Part shown: in pieces, positions 43,775 to 53,595 of the stretch | Layout: every line of letters begins with the position of its first letter | Position numbering within the stretch: the first letter of the stretch is position 1 | Assembly: GCA_030433355.1 (NCBI GenBank) | Contig: JAUIMG010000002.1 | Span: forward strand, 1 to 64,000 | Reading direction: 5' to 3' | DNA from: Bacteroidia bacterium | GTDB lineage: Bacteria > Bacteroidota > Bacteroidia > Flavobacteriales_E > Vicingaceae | Length of the DNA: 64,000 nt | Made by a program: the position numbers and the translations under genes | The notes under the pieces: generated by a model | Database searches by the model: none | Seen by the model: only the letters and a program-made list of their open reading frames with translations | Told to the model about the DNA's origin: nothing

Positions 43775-44827
43775 CTAACGCTTATTAGGTTCGAATCTAT
43801 TCTCAATTAAATTTAAGTTCACAATTCTATGTTTAGCAATATCTATAGCTCTATATATAGAGTTTCTAAAAGAAGTTTCATTTGCAAGCCCTTTACCTGC
43901 TATCTCAAATGCAGTGCCGTGATCTGGGGAGGTTCTTATAAAGCTTAATCCAGCAGTATAGTTTGTTCCCATACCGTTAGAAAATAGTTTAGCTGGAATA
44001 AGGCCTTGGTCGTGATACATGGCTAAAACTGCATCATATTTTTTAAAGGTTCCACTTGCAAAGAATCCATCTGCAGAAAATGGTCCAAACGCAAGTATGC
44101 CGATACTTTTTGCATGTTGAATTGCTGGGGAGATTACTATGTTTTCTTCTTCTCCCAATAAGCCATTGTCTCCGGCATGAGGATTAAGCCCTAAAACTGC
44201 TATTTTCGGTTTCTCAATACTAAAGTCTTCTTTAAGTGACTTATTGAGGATATTAATTTTCGAAAGAATTTTTTCAGAAGTGATAGAGCTAGAAACTTTC
44301 TCTAAGGGTATATGTCCTGTAACTATTCCTATTTTAGATACTTCGGAAATCATTAACATTAATGAATCTCCTGCTCCATCTAAATCTTGCAGGTATTCAG
44401 TATGTCCAGGGAAATTGAATTCATCCGATTGAATACTTTCTTTATTAATTGGAGCTGTTACTAAAGCATCAATTTTATTTTCTTTTAAGTCTGTTGCAGC
44501 TGCTTTTAAACATTCAAATGCAAACTCGCCTGTATTTCTATCTAATTGTCCTTCTTTAATTTCAATTTCTTTTGAAGTAGAAACTTCAATAAGGTTTGCT
44601 TTTTGTGCTTTAAGCTCCTCAATATTTTTAATATAATGGATGCTCAAATTTTCTAGATTTAGACTTTTGAGATAGTGTTTACATGTGTTTTTTGAACCAT
44701 AAATAACAATATTGCCTAAATCAAAAAGCCTACTATCGTTTATGCTTTTTAAAATAATTTCGTATCCAATACCATTTACATCCCCAACAGAAATGCCAAT
44801 TGTTATTTTAGTTTTTTTTGACGTCAT
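43775..44827 (-). CDS. pdxA: 4-hydroxythreonine-4-phosphate dehydrogenase
   Basis: This 350-residue NAD-dependent enzyme of pyridoxal-5'-phosphate synthesis starts TIGISVGDVNGIGYEI (the GDPAGIGPE-like motif). It contains TAPINKESIQ, NFPGHTEYL (metal His), GLNPHAGDNGLLGEEE, MYHDQGLIPAKL (metal His), and GLSFIRTSPDHGTAFEIAG near the C-terminus. The ATG at 44827 is preferred because the preceding 17 codons are not conserved. It is divergent from mqnC across a 142-bp gap and upstream of DUF177-rpmF on the same strand. Confidence 0.93.
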   Translation of the reverse strand: MTSKKTKITIGISVGDVNGIGYEIILKSINDSRLFDLGNIVIYGSKNTCKHYLKSLNLENLSIHYIKNIEELKAQKANLIEVSTSKEIEIKEGQLDRNTGEFAFECLKAAATDLKENKIDALVTAPINKESIQSDEFNFPGHTEYLQDLDGAGDSLMLMISEVSKIGIVTGHIPLEKVSSSITSEKILSKINILNKSLKEDFSIEKPKIAVLGLNPHAGDNGLLGEEENIVISPAIQHAKSIGILAFGPFSADGFFASGTFKKYDAVLAMYHDQGLIPAKLFSNGMGTNYTAGLSFIRTSPDHGTAFEIAGKGLANETSFRNSIYRAIDIAKHRIVNLNLIENRFEPNKR

Positions 44828-44900
44828 TTTATTTTTTTGATGCAACAAAGAACAAGCCTTAAAGCGTCTTGTTTTCAATAACTAAGCCTATATAAATGCC

Positions 44901-44908
44901 TAAATTTG
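44901..44908 (+). promoter_or_regulatory. Possible -7 element upstream of mqnC
   Basis: TAAATTTG in the pdxA-mqnC divergent region matches TAnnTTTG and lies 61 bp before the GTG start of mqnC. No -33 element at a standard distance was found. Confidence 0.3.
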
Positions 44909-44969
44909 TTTTTACAAAACTAATACAATTAATAGGTTAAGTAGGAGTTATAAACGATAAGAATATAAA

Positions 44970-46094
44970 GTGGATCAAAAAACGTTATTAGATAAAGCCT
45001 TAAGAGAAGAATTCCTTTCTGCTGAAGAAGGGCAATTTTTATTTGAAAATGCTTCAACTGCTGATTTAGCTTGTGTTGCAAACGAGTTAAAGATTAGAAA
45101 AAAGGGGAAAGAAAAAGTCACTTGGATTATAGATAGGAATGCAAATACTACGAATGTTTGCCTTGCAAATTGTAAGTTTTGTAATTTCTTTAGAGTCCCG
45201 GGTCATAAAGAAGCCTACATTACTACCATTGAGCAATACAAGCAGAAGATTGATGAAATGATGAAGTATGGAGGAGAGCAATTGTTACTTCAAGGAGGTC
45301 ATCATCCGGATTTAGGCTTAGATTATTATTCAAATCTTTTCAAGGAATTAAAAAGTCTATATCCAAACCTAAAGTTACATGCTCTAGGACCACCTGAAAT
45401 TGCTCATATATGCAAGTTAGAAGGGAAGTCGCATAAAGAAGTATTAACTGTTTTAAAAGAATCTGGATTAGATTCATTGCCTGGGGCAGGAGCAGAAATC
45501 TTAAATGATAGAGTGAGAAGATTAATTTCTAAAGGTAAGTGCACTGGGAAAGAATGGTTGGATGTTATGAGGGCGGCTCATCAATTAAATATTACTACTT
45601 CAGCTACCATGATGTTTGGTCATATAGAAACCTTAGAAGAAAGATTTGAGCATTTAGTTTGGCTTAGAGAAGTACAATCTGAGAAGCCTAAAGATTCAAA
45701 TGGCTTTTTAGCTTTCATTCCTTGGCCTTTTCAAGATGATGGAACGCTATTAAAAAGAGTAAAAGGAATTAGTAATAATGTTAGTTCTGATGAGTATATA
45801 AGAATGATAGCCATTTCAAGAATTATGTTGCCCAATATCCATAATATACAAGCTAGTTGGTTAACCGTTGGGAAAGAGGTAGCTCAGATTTGTTTGCATT
45901 CTGGGGCAAATGATATGGGTTCAATAATGATTGAAGAAAATGTAGTTTCAGTTGCAGGTGCTCCGCATAGATTTACTGCAGACGGTATTCAAGATGCTAT
46001 CAGAGAAGCAGGTTTTGAGCCTCAGTTAAGAACGCAAGAATATGAAGAAAGAGAACTTCCTGAAACCATAGAACAACAAGTCATAACCTATTAG
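44970..46094 (+). CDS. mqnC: Cyclic dehypoxanthinyl futalosine synthase (radical SAM)
   Basis: This 374-residue radical-SAM enzyme of the futalosine menaquinone pathway has its [4Fe-4S] cluster cysteines C64, C68 and C71 in NVCLANCKFCNFFR. MqnC-type conservation is seen in EQLLLQGGHHPDLGLDYY, LDSLPGAGAEILNDRVR, SATMMFGHIET and ASWLTVGKEVAQICLHSGANDMG (quoted in part). The GTG start at 44970 is used. Other mqn genes are not in the window. The next gene starts 5 bp later, an odd pairing with a secreted surface protein. Confidence 0.92.
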   Translation: MDQKTLLDKALREEFLSAEEGQFLFENASTADLACVANELKIRKKGKEKVTWIIDRNANTTNVCLANCKFCNFFRVPGHKEAYITTIEQYKQKIDEMMKYGGEQLLLQGGHHPDLGLDYYSNLFKELKSLYPNLKLHALGPPEIAHICKLEGKSHKEVLTVLKESGLDSLPGAGAEILNDRVRRLISKGKCTGKEWLDVMRAAHQLNITTSATMMFGHIETLEERFEHLVWLREVQSEKPKDSNGFLAFIPWPFQDDGTLLKRVKGISNNVSSDEYIRMIAISRIMLPNIHNIQASWLTVGKEVAQICLHSGANDMGSIMIEENVVSVAGAPHRFTADGIQDAIREAGFEPQLRTQEYEERELPETIEQQVITY

Positions 46095-46099
46095 ATGAA

Positions 46100-48730
46100 G
46101 TGAAAAACTATCTTGTCATATTATTTTTTTTAACGGCTTCAATAGAGCTGTTTGCTACTCATAATCGGGCAGGAGAGATTACTTATAAATATATTTCAGG
46201 GAATACTTATGAAATAACAGTTAATATTTTCTCAGACCCTACTAGTCCTGCTTTTAGAAGAAAAGAGATTGTGATTAACTACGGTGACGGTACTGGCTCA
46301 GATTCTATTCCTGAAACTATCGTATTCCCAAAAATTAAGGACAATATTCAAAAAAGAAGTTGGATTGTACAGCACACTTACCCTGGACCCGGGGATTACA
46401 CCATTAGTGTCACAGACCCGAATAGGAATGGGGGTGTGGATAACATTATTAATTCTACATCTGTTCCATTTTTTATCAAGTCTTTGCTTAGAATTGGTCA
46501 ATTATCTTCCTTGGCAAATAATTCTCCAATTCTTTTAAATGACCCTATAGACGATGCCTGCTTTGGACAGCTATTTGTTCACAATCCCGGTGCAGTTGAT
46601 CCTGATGGAGATTCTTTAGCCTACAGGTTGTCGCCTAGTTTTGGCCTAAGTGGAGCAATTGCTCCAGGTTATCAATATCCTTCTTCTGCCCCAAATGCAA
46701 TTTTTGTAAATCCTATTACAGGAGATTTGACTATGGATGTTCCTAATAGTGTTGGGCTTTATAATGTAGCAATGTTAATTTTAGAATATAGAAATGGAGT
46801 TAAGGTGGGAGAAGTACTTAGAGATTTGCAGATTCAAGTTTTTCCGGGTTGCAATAATAGACCACCTGTAATACAAGCAAATAGCTTAAACTGTGTGGAA
46901 GCAGGGAGCCGTTTAGTTATTCCTATTAATACCTTTGATCCTGATCCTCAAGATAAAGTTACTATAACTGCTTCTGGAGAGCCCTTTCTGTTAAATGGCA
47001 CAAATGCTGCTAGACTAAATACATCTTCTCCTGCAAATTCTGTAAATGCATCTATTCAGTGGGACACTAGATGTTTAAACTCTAGGTTGAGATTATACGA
47101 TGTCTTATTAAGGTCTGAGGATGACGCTTTTAACAGAACAGGTGCTACAAACCTAACTACTTTTAAGTCTATAGGTATAAGAGTTGTTGCACCCGGACCT
47201 GAGAACGCTCAAGCACAAAGTATTCAAACTTCCATAAAACTAAATTGGCAAAATCCAAATTGTACAAGCGCTGCTGGTTTTAAAATTTATAGAAGAATAG
47301 ACTCTTCTGGCTATCAATCAGATTCATGCCAACCTGGAGTACCCGGCGGTATTGGTTATCAATTGATAAAGACCATTCGGGATGTTAATACTTTAGAATT
47401 TGTTGATGACAATAATGGAAAAGGATTAGTTCCTCTAACAAAATATTGTTATTTTATAACCAAGTATTTTGACGATGGAGATGAAAGCTATGTTTCGGAT
47501 GAAGTATGTGCTATAATTGAAAAGGTGGTTCCTATAATGACAAAAGTTTCAGTTGAAGCTACGGATATAAATAGTGGGGTTTTTCAAGTAGAATGGACTA
47601 GTCCTGATACAATTGACCAAATGCAATTTTTACCTCCTTATAGATATGTTTTAGAAGAATTAAATACCAATAGTGGCTTTGAGTTAATTGATTCCACTAC
47701 TTCATTAAATGATACAGCAATTACCTTAACTGGTCGAAATACAGTTGAATCAGGAGCCATCTTTAGGGTTAGTTTATATAGTTTGGCAAATCAGAGAGAT
47801 TTAGTAGCGTCATCCACAAATGCTAGTTCCATATTTTTAAGCATAGAACCTTCTGATAATATGGTCTCTTTGAGTTGGCAAGATAATGTGCCTTGGATAA
47901 ATGAAACATATACTATTTTCAGAAAGAAACCGAATCAATTAAACTTTGATTCTATAGCAACTACAAGTGAGAACTCATTCATTGATGATTCATTAAGTAA
48001 TGGATTTCAATATTGTTATTACATAGCTTCGAGAGGGGTTATCGGAACTGTAAGTAATCCCATTAGAACATTTAATAAATCTCAAGAAGTTTGTGCAGAA
48101 CCTATTGATAATATTCCTCCTTGCAGTCCAATTACAGCTTCTTCAGCAAATTGCGATTCAGATCAACTAAAAATTTCTTGGTCTTTTGAAGATAACACTT
48201 GTTTAAACGATATTGTATCTTATATCGTCTATAGATCCCCATCTATCAATGGAGCTTATGAGGTTTTAGATCAAATTAATGACAAGAATGTTAGTGAGTA
48301 TTCTCCTAGTTTAAGTTCAATAGCTGGTTGTTACTATGTTTCAGCAATAGACTCTGCAGGAAATGAAAGTGCTTTTACTGAAAATACCTGTGTTGAATAT
48401 TGTCCAATTTATGAATTACCAAACGTTTTTACTCCAAATGGAGATGGGGTTAATGACTTATACGTCCCCTTAAAGAACCCAAGGTTTAGGTATGTTGACT
48501 CTGTCGATTTTCAAGTGTATAATCGATGGGATCAATTAGTATTTCAAACAAAAGATCCTGCAATTAATTGGGATGGTAAAAGCATGGATACTAACGAGCC
48601 TTTAAGCGAAGGGGTATATATTTTTATATGTAAAGTATTTGAATCTACCTTAATTGAAGTAAAGGAGCCAAGAATAATAAAAGGAACAGTAACTATTCTA
48701 AATTCTAAAGAAGCAAAAACAACAGATTAA
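46100..48730 (+). CDS. Large secreted protein with PKD/fibronectin-like domains and gliding-motility C-terminus
   Basis: This 876-residue protein has a signal peptide (NYLVILFFLTASIELFA) followed by the conserved THNRAGEITYKYISG start of Bacteroidota gliding-C-terminal proteins and a PKD-like fold (GDGTGSDSIPE, VQHTYPGPGDYTISV). Three or more fibronectin-III-like domains follow (~365-470, 480-575, 580-680, 690-785), each with cysteine-rich strands. The C-terminal CHU_C domain (~795-876) has NVFTPNGDGVNDLYVPL, FQVYNRWDQLVFQT and LSEGVYIFIC. The start is GTG at 46100. It is likely T9SS type B cargo; no SprF gene is adjacent. Confidence 0.85.
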   Translation: MKNYLVILFFLTASIELFATHNRAGEITYKYISGNTYEITVNIFSDPTSPAFRRKEIVINYGDGTGSDSIPETIVFPKIKDNIQKRSWIVQHTYPGPGDYTISVTDPNRNGGVDNIINSTSVPFFIKSLLRIGQLSSLANNSPILLNDPIDDACFGQLFVHNPGAVDPDGDSLAYRLSPSFGLSGAIAPGYQYPSSAPNAIFVNPITGDLTMDVPNSVGLYNVAMLILEYRNGVKVGEVLRDLQIQVFPGCNNRPPVIQANSLNCVEAGSRLVIPINTFDPDPQDKVTITASGEPFLLNGTNAARLNTSSPANSVNASIQWDTRCLNSRLRLYDVLLRSEDDAFNRTGATNLTTFKSIGIRVVAPGPENAQAQSIQTSIKLNWQNPNCTSAAGFKIYRRIDSSGYQSDSCQPGVPGGIGYQLIKTIRDVNTLEFVDDNNGKGLVPLTKYCYFITKYFDDGDESYVSDEVCAIIEKVVPIMTKVSVEATDINSGVFQVEWTSPDTIDQMQFLPPYRYVLEELNTNSGFELIDSTTSLNDTAITLTGRNTVESGAIFRVSLYSLANQRDLVASSTNASSIFLSIEPSDNMVSLSWQDNVPWINETYTIFRKKPNQLNFDSIATTSENSFIDDSLSNGFQYCYYIASRGVIGTVSNPIRTFNKSQEVCAEPIDNIPPCSPITASSANCDSDQLKISWSFEDNTCLNDIVSYIVYRSPSINGAYEVLDQINDKNVSEYSPSLSSIAGCYYVSAIDSAGNESAFTENTCVEYCPIYELPNVFTPNGDGVNDLYVPLKNPRFRYVDSVDFQVYNRWDQLVFQTKDPAINWDGKSMDTNEPLSEGVYIFICKVFESTLIEVKEPRIIKGTVTILNSKEAKTTD

Positions 48731-48731
48731 T

Positions 48732-49310
48732 ATGTTTACGGGGATTATTGAAACAACAGGGGAAGTGACAAGATTAAGTAAAGAGGGAACTAACCTAAGG
48801 TTGGCTTTAAAAACAACTATAAATGATGAGCTTAAAGTTGATCAGAGTATTGCTCATAATGGAGTTTGTCTTACAGTGGAGAAGATGGCAGATTCTGAAT
48901 ATGAGGTAGTTGCAGTTAAGGAAACATTAGAAAAAACAAACATTGGGCAACTCAGAATAGGAAGCATCGTTAATATTGAAAGATGCATGAAGCTTAATGA
49001 CAGGCTTGATGGACATATAGTTCAAGGGCATGTTGACGAAACTGCAATTGTAAAGGAAGTAGAAGAGGTAAATGGAAGCTGGCTATTTAAATTTAAATTA
49101 AATAATCCATCAAAGTTAATTGTAGAGAAAGGTTCTATATGTATAAATGGAACTAGTTTAACTGCATTCGATGTAAGAGATGAGGAATTTAAGGTCACAA
49201 TTATCCCATATACATATAATTACACTTCTTTTAACCAACTAAAAGAAGGAGATACAGTAAATATAGAATTTGATATTATTGGGAAATATATTGCTAGATT
49301 GAATTCTTAA
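48732..49310 (+). CDS. ribE: Riboflavin synthase alpha chain
   Basis: This 192-residue protein has two homologous lumazine-binding domains: MFTGIIETTGEVTRLSKEG (start) with HNGVCLTVE (~43-51), and RLDGHIVQGHVDETAIV (~92-108) with GSICINGTSLTAFDV (~133-147). It dismutates two 6,7-dimethyl-8-ribityllumazine molecules to riboflavin. It starts 1 bp after the surface-protein stop and ends convergently with metF, overlapping by 4 bp. Riboflavin supply could support the flavin proteins elsewhere in the window, but nothing in the sequence links them. Confidence 0.93.
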   Translation: MFTGIIETTGEVTRLSKEGTNLRLALKTTINDELKVDQSIAHNGVCLTVEKMADSEYEVVAVKETLEKTNIGQLRIGSIVNIERCMKLNDRLDGHIVQGHVDETAIVKEVEEVNGSWLFKFKLNNPSKLIVEKGSICINGTSLTAFDVRDEEFKVTIIPYTYNYTSFNQLKEGDTVNIEFDIIGKYIARLNS

Positions 49311-50260
49311 AAGACTTCAGATGCAATATTCTTTACCGCAGAAGACTTACCCATTGTATAATAATGAATGCAAGGGACTCCAAACTCTTTAAGTTCCTTG
49401 GATTGTTGAATCGCCCATTCAATTCCAACTTCTTTTACATCATCATTTGACTTACACTTATCTAATTCATTGGTCAATTCGCTTGGGAGATCAATATGGA
49501 AAAATTTCGGTAGAAAGCTAATATGTCTGAGCGACTCTATTGGCTTCATGCCTGGAATAATGGGAACGTCTATGCCTGCTTTTCTGCATTCAGTAACAAA
49601 GTCAAAAAACTTCTTATTATCATAAAAGAGCTGAGTAACAACATAATGAGCACCTGCATCAATTTTCTCCTTTAATCGTTTAATATCAGCTTGCATATTA
49701 GGGGATTCAAAATGCTTTTCCGGATAGCCCGCAACTCCAATAGAAAAATTTGTTGGATTAGCATTTTCAATATTTTCATCCATATAGATACCATTATTTA
49801 GATCCACTATCTGCTTCACTAAATCTACTGCATATTTATTTCCCCCATCTTCAGGTACAAAATGAGTTTCTGTTTTTATTGGATCCCCTCTTAAAGCAAG
49901 AACGTTATCAATACCTAAAAAATTTAAATCAATTAAAGCATTTTCTGTCTCTTCTTTATTAAAGCCTCCACAAATTAAATGTGGAACTGCTTCAACATCG
50001 TATCTGTTCTTTATTGCAGCACAAATACCAACTGTGCCAGGTCTTTTTTTAATTGAAATCTTTTCTAAAAAACCTTTCTCTCTTTTTTTATAAATAAACT
50101 CTTCCCTATGGTAGGTAACATTTATAAAAGCAGGTTTGAATTCCATCAATGGGTCGATACCATTGTAGATTGAGTCGATACTTTTACCTTTTAAAGGAGG
50201 GAGTAACTCAAAGGAGAATAATGTTTTATCTGTATTTAATAAGGAGTTAATTACCTGCAT
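49307..50260 (-). CDS. metF: 5,10-methylenetetrahydrofolate reductase
   Basis: This 317-residue FAD-dependent TIM-barrel enzyme makes 5-methyl-THF for methionine synthesis. Typical segments are FSFELLPPLKGKS (16-28), INVTYHREEF, HLICGGFNKEETENALIDL, IDNVLALRGDP (the LRGDP motif), FSIGVAGYPEKHFESPN and AHYVVTQLFYDNKKFFDFV. Length is close to the usual 290-320. It is followed on the same strand by nothing, and is preceded by the large gliding-C-terminal gene and a hairpin. Confidence 0.94.
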   Translation of the reverse strand: MQVINSLLNTDKTLFSFELLPPLKGKSIDSIYNGIDPLMEFKPAFINVTYHREEFIYKKREKGFLEKISIKKRPGTVGICAAIKNRYDVEAVPHLICGGFNKEETENALIDLNFLGIDNVLALRGDPIKTETHFVPEDGGNKYAVDLVKQIVDLNNGIYMDENIENANPTNFSIGVAGYPEKHFESPNMQADIKRLKEKIDAGAHYVVTQLFYDNKKFFDFVTECRKAGIDVPIIPGMKPIESLRHISFLPKFFHIDLPSELTNELDKCKSNDDVKEVGIEWAIQQSKELKEFGVPCIHYYTMGKSSAVKNIASEVF

Positions 50261-50283
50261 TGTAAATATTTAGCGTGCAAATA

Positions 50284-50316
50284 TAACAATGCCCCAACAC
50301 TATGGTTGAGGCATTT
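50284..50316 (-). terminator. Hairpin between the large surface gene and metF
   Basis: AATGCC-C-CAAC and GTTGAGGCATT pair around a short loop (ACTATG), in the 78-bp gap. The minus-strand T-tract is weak, so efficiency is uncertain; the plus-strand side has TTTGTTAAAT. Confidence 0.45.
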
Positions 50317-50338
50317 GTTAAATATTTATTGGATTTAT

Positions 50339-53300
50339 TTAATCTCTAAAGATTGTGAAGGTTCCTTTCAAAATATCTTGAACATCTGAATTTAAATCTA
50401 GGACGTAAAAATAAGTTCCTGCAGGAAGATCATCTCCATCCCAATCATTAAAATAATCAGGGTCTTCATAAACTAGTCTACCCCATCTGTTATAAACTTG
50501 CAGTTTACTTCCCGGATAAACTTCAACAAGATCAAATGATAAGAAATCATTTATTCCATCTCCATTAGGGGTGAAAACATTAGTTGTTTTTACAATTGCT
50601 TCACATGGCTCGGCAACAGCAGAAACTTTTCCTCTGTAGCAATTGGCAGAAGGGTCTACACTATTGTTAATTCCTCTAACTCTTAACCCAATTTGACGAC
50701 CACGTACTCTATGCCTTAAATTGGACTCGCTAGCAGTATCCCATTGAGATGTAACTCCAGAAGGACTTACCGTTTGCACCTGGTATTCAAATGCATTATT
50801 TACCGGATTCCAGCCAAAAAGTTGCTCTACTTGTCCGTCCTTAAATGTTATCTCATAACAACTAGGATTAGGCCTATCTGCTGTATCAGCAATTCTAACA
50901 TTTATTGTATCGTATGTAGTACAAGTTGAAAAGGGTGTAGTTTTAGTAACACCCAAAACATGTTGTCCGGTTTCAGTAATAAATAATGTGTCTGTCTCAT
51001 TATCTTGAACTTTTACGCCGTTGACAAACCATTCGTAACTATAGTTTTCTGAAATAAAATAATCATCTGTGAATGCATTGCTCAAAATGTATTGCTCCCC
51101 ATCACAGATAACAGAGTCCTCTCCAATATCTACTTGAAGGAGAGACTTTCTTACATAGAATGGTTGAGTTACTCTACATCCAGTTTTAATAAACACAAAG
51201 GAAACAATCATTAAATTACTATCTCCTGTCTGACCAATATCGGCCATATCCAATTGGAAAGAGTCTGTTGATCTTAAAATTGTATCTGCTGTTGCAGGAG
51301 ATTTTGAAAAATCTTTAAAAACTTTATACCATTCAAAAGAATTGGCAAATACCAAACCTTTCATACTATCAAGATTTATAACAGGCCACGGATCATCTAC
51401 GCATAAATCATAATCTGGGATAGTAATTGGCTCACTATTAATGGTATCAACAAAAAATTCATCTTCATCATAACAAACTCTTTTCAAAATAGTATCTCCT
51501 GTCGCAGGATTAATGGTGCTAAAATCTTTACCAAAACCAACTGTCCACCAGCCAGCTCCGGCTCCTACTGAATTAACCCAATTAGTATCTTCAGGATAGT
51601 CGAGTCGAAATTTAATAGGTCCATTTAATGTGCTATCATAAAAAGTTGTATCATTCTCAACTATATTTTGATTTGGTCTATCTCTTTCTCTCGTAAGTTT
51701 CCATGTTACATAATCTGGAATACCATTATCCTTGGTATTCATTTTAGCAACAGGGATTGGTGGGTTTGGATAACAATAATCATAAACTTTTTTCTGTGGA
51801 GGAGTTAAAGCATTTGAAACAGGATCGTGAATATATTCAAACTGTTCATTCACAAATATTGTAGCTAAAGGCACTTCCTCAGGAATATTACTTTCGCAGC
51901 GATTTATCATGGTATTACCATCATCACCTTTCTTCATATATAGTACATACCTTCCTGGTCCTAAATATTTATCATTATCAAGATAAACTGTTAGGATGTC
52001 AAATTCTCCAAATTCATCGCAATTCATTGGAACTACTTTCGCAATTGGCACATCATCTAAAAAGGCAAGAGGAGTACTACCACTTAATGCCTCTGTTGCC
52101 ATTCTAAAACCTTGGTCTTCTGTTGCAAATGGTATGTCTCTTAAATTCTTTCCTCTTATTCCGATGGTATTACACAACATTGGCTCACTAAGCTTAAAAG
52201 AAAATACGTTAGTATTACAATTAAATTCAAAAGCATTTTCACTTGCATTAAAGGATGAGAAGAATGTTGTATCATTCAAACTTGCATTAGCTACTCGATA
52301 ATCTCCTCCTTCAAAAACAGGAAGTCTTGGATTACAATTTCTATCGAAAATAAAGCGGTACTCTCTGGTTGATCGAGAGATAATCTTTTTCCTAATTTTT
52401 AAAACTTGATTTGGGTCTACACTTGGTGGATCTGTGTAGTAGAAATTCATATACCTTCTAACCTCAATTGCTACTGGTCCTGCAAACGGTTGGTTTGGCG
52501 TGAGAGAAATTCTTCCATTTCTTTCATCATAGGATATAGGTGTTGAAGATGGAAAGGAAGAAAAGCTTCCGTAAGGGGGCTCATAAATTGCAGCAGTTGC
52601 ATAATCTGTTTTTGCAGGAATTGGGTGAAAAGAAATAGAATCTCCGTACTCCGACGCGGTGATTAAGGTAGATATTGGAGTTTTAGCTGGGAAAATTGCG
52701 CTGTAATCTGGAGAAAGATATTTCAAATCATAGGTGTAAGAACTATCTACACAAAAAGATGCAACAGGATCGTCTTCTAAAAACTCGTGTGTAAGTAATA
52801 GAGGTAAAGTGTTATAACCAGAATCTTGAACATAAGTGTTTGTTGCATTATCAAAATAGGTTCCATAAACCATCCCACATCTATTGTCAATATTGGTTTC
52901 TATATAAAACTTTTGACCAAGACTAATGTTCCTGTCCTCTGGAGATCTGAAGTCGCCATCAATAGCCCCGACATATCCAAAGTACCAAACTGCAGGTTGA
53001 GAAAGAGATATTGTTCCTGAATACCAGGCACCTTCTGTTGCTACGGGATTGCCATTTAAACAGTATTGGTCCACTACCTTAAGAGAATCTTGAGCTACAT
53101 TCACTGTTAGCTGACCGGGATCACCTTTGTCAATGTTTAGCTGAGGAGAAAAAACAATAACTTCTTTATTTAAAGGAAGTGGGTCTGCCGTGCCAATTGC
53201 ATCTCTATAGAATTTTAATGTAACCCTGTATGTTGGGGCATTAGTTCCGGTACCACCACAATCTCCAGAAATTAAATCTAAAGTTATTTGTCCACCAGCC

Positions 53301-53398
53301 CAAATTTCTGAAACTGGCTGTGAAAAAGCAGTTGAAAAACCAGCAAAAACAAGTGTTAAAACAAAAACAGCTTTTTTTAAACGTTTGATAACCATCAT
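50339..53398 (-). CDS. Large secreted protein with gliding-motility-type T9SS C-terminal domain
   Basis: This protein has about 1019 residues. The ATG at 53398 gives a normal signal peptide (MVIKRLKKAVFVLTLVFAGFSTAFSQ, from residue 2, in part); ATGs at 53416 and 53482 would only add an upstream extension. The mature N-terminus is SEIWAGGQITLDLISGD, similar in layout to the gene at 46100. The middle is a series of beta-sandwich domains with cysteines and repeated tyrosine/proline-rich strands. The C-terminal ~95 residues are a CHU_C domain (TTNVFTPNGDGINDFLSF, LQVYNRWGRLVYEDPDYFND, LPAGTYFYVLDL). It is probably T9SS type B cargo and possibly an adhesin. No catalytic motif or SprF partner is nearby. 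Confidence 0.82.
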   Translation of the reverse strand: MMVIKRLKKAVFVLTLVFAGFSTAFSQPVSEIWAGGQITLDLISGDCGGTGTNAPTYRVTLKFYRDAIGTADPLPLNKEVIVFSPQLNIDKGDPGQLTVNVAQDSLKVVDQYCLNGNPVATEGAWYSGTISLSQPAVWYFGYVGAIDGDFRSPEDRNISLGQKFYIETNIDNRCGMVYGTYFDNATNTYVQDSGYNTLPLLLTHEFLEDDPVASFCVDSSYTYDLKYLSPDYSAIFPAKTPISTLITASEYGDSISFHPIPAKTDYATAAIYEPPYGSFSSFPSSTPISYDERNGRISLTPNQPFAGPVAIEVRRYMNFYYTDPPSVDPNQVLKIRKKIISRSTREYRFIFDRNCNPRLPVFEGGDYRVANASLNDTTFFSSFNASENAFEFNCNTNVFSFKLSEPMLCNTIGIRGKNLRDIPFATEDQGFRMATEALSGSTPLAFLDDVPIAKVVPMNCDEFGEFDILTVYLDNDKYLGPGRYVLYMKKGDDGNTMINRCESNIPEEVPLATIFVNEQFEYIHDPVSNALTPPQKKVYDYCYPNPPIPVAKMNTKDNGIPDYVTWKLTRERDRPNQNIVENDTTFYDSTLNGPIKFRLDYPEDTNWVNSVGAGAGWWTVGFGKDFSTINPATGDTILKRVCYDEDEFFVDTINSEPITIPDYDLCVDDPWPVINLDSMKGLVFANSFEWYKVFKDFSKSPATADTILRSTDSFQLDMADIGQTGDSNLMIVSFVFIKTGCRVTQPFYVRKSLLQVDIGEDSVICDGEQYILSNAFTDDYFISENYSYEWFVNGVKVQDNETDTLFITETGQHVLGVTKTTPFSTCTTYDTINVRIADTADRPNPSCYEITFKDGQVEQLFGWNPVNNAFEYQVQTVSPSGVTSQWDTASESNLRHRVRGRQIGLRVRGINNSVDPSANCYRGKVSAVAEPCEAIVKTTNVFTPNGDGINDFLSFDLVEVYPGSKLQVYNRWGRLVYEDPDYFNDWDGDDLPAGTYFYVLDLNSDVQDILKGTFTIFRD

Positions 53399-53570
53399 TT
53401 TATTCAAAATTCTCATAAAACATAATTGTTTCACTCTAAAAAGGAGCGAAATGTAAAGTAACATAAAAAAAACATTTAACACAATAATCTGTATTAAAGG
53501 TCGATTGAAGACGGAGATAAAAAGAAAAGGGTTGCAAGAAAATTTAAACTTCTTAAAATCAATTTAAACT

Positions 53571-53578
53571 TACTTTTG
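53571..53578 (+). promoter_or_regulatory. Possible -7 element of lepA
   Basis: TACTTTTG matches TAnnTTTG and lies 17 bp before the lepA ATG. Two copies of AATTTAAACTT occur just upstream, at 53541-53551 and 53561-53571. Confidence 0.45.
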
Positions 53579-53595
53579 CATTTTGATTTTGTTAA

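Noticed and set aside
44828-44878. Upstream ATG for pdxA at 44878
   Set aside because: The 17 added residues are not part of the conserved PdxA start and lie in the divergent control region.
50744-53020. Plus-strand ORFs opposite the large gliding-C-terminal gene
   Set aside because: They are shadows of a long minus-strand gene with clear signal peptide and C-terminal domain, and show no domain pattern of their own.
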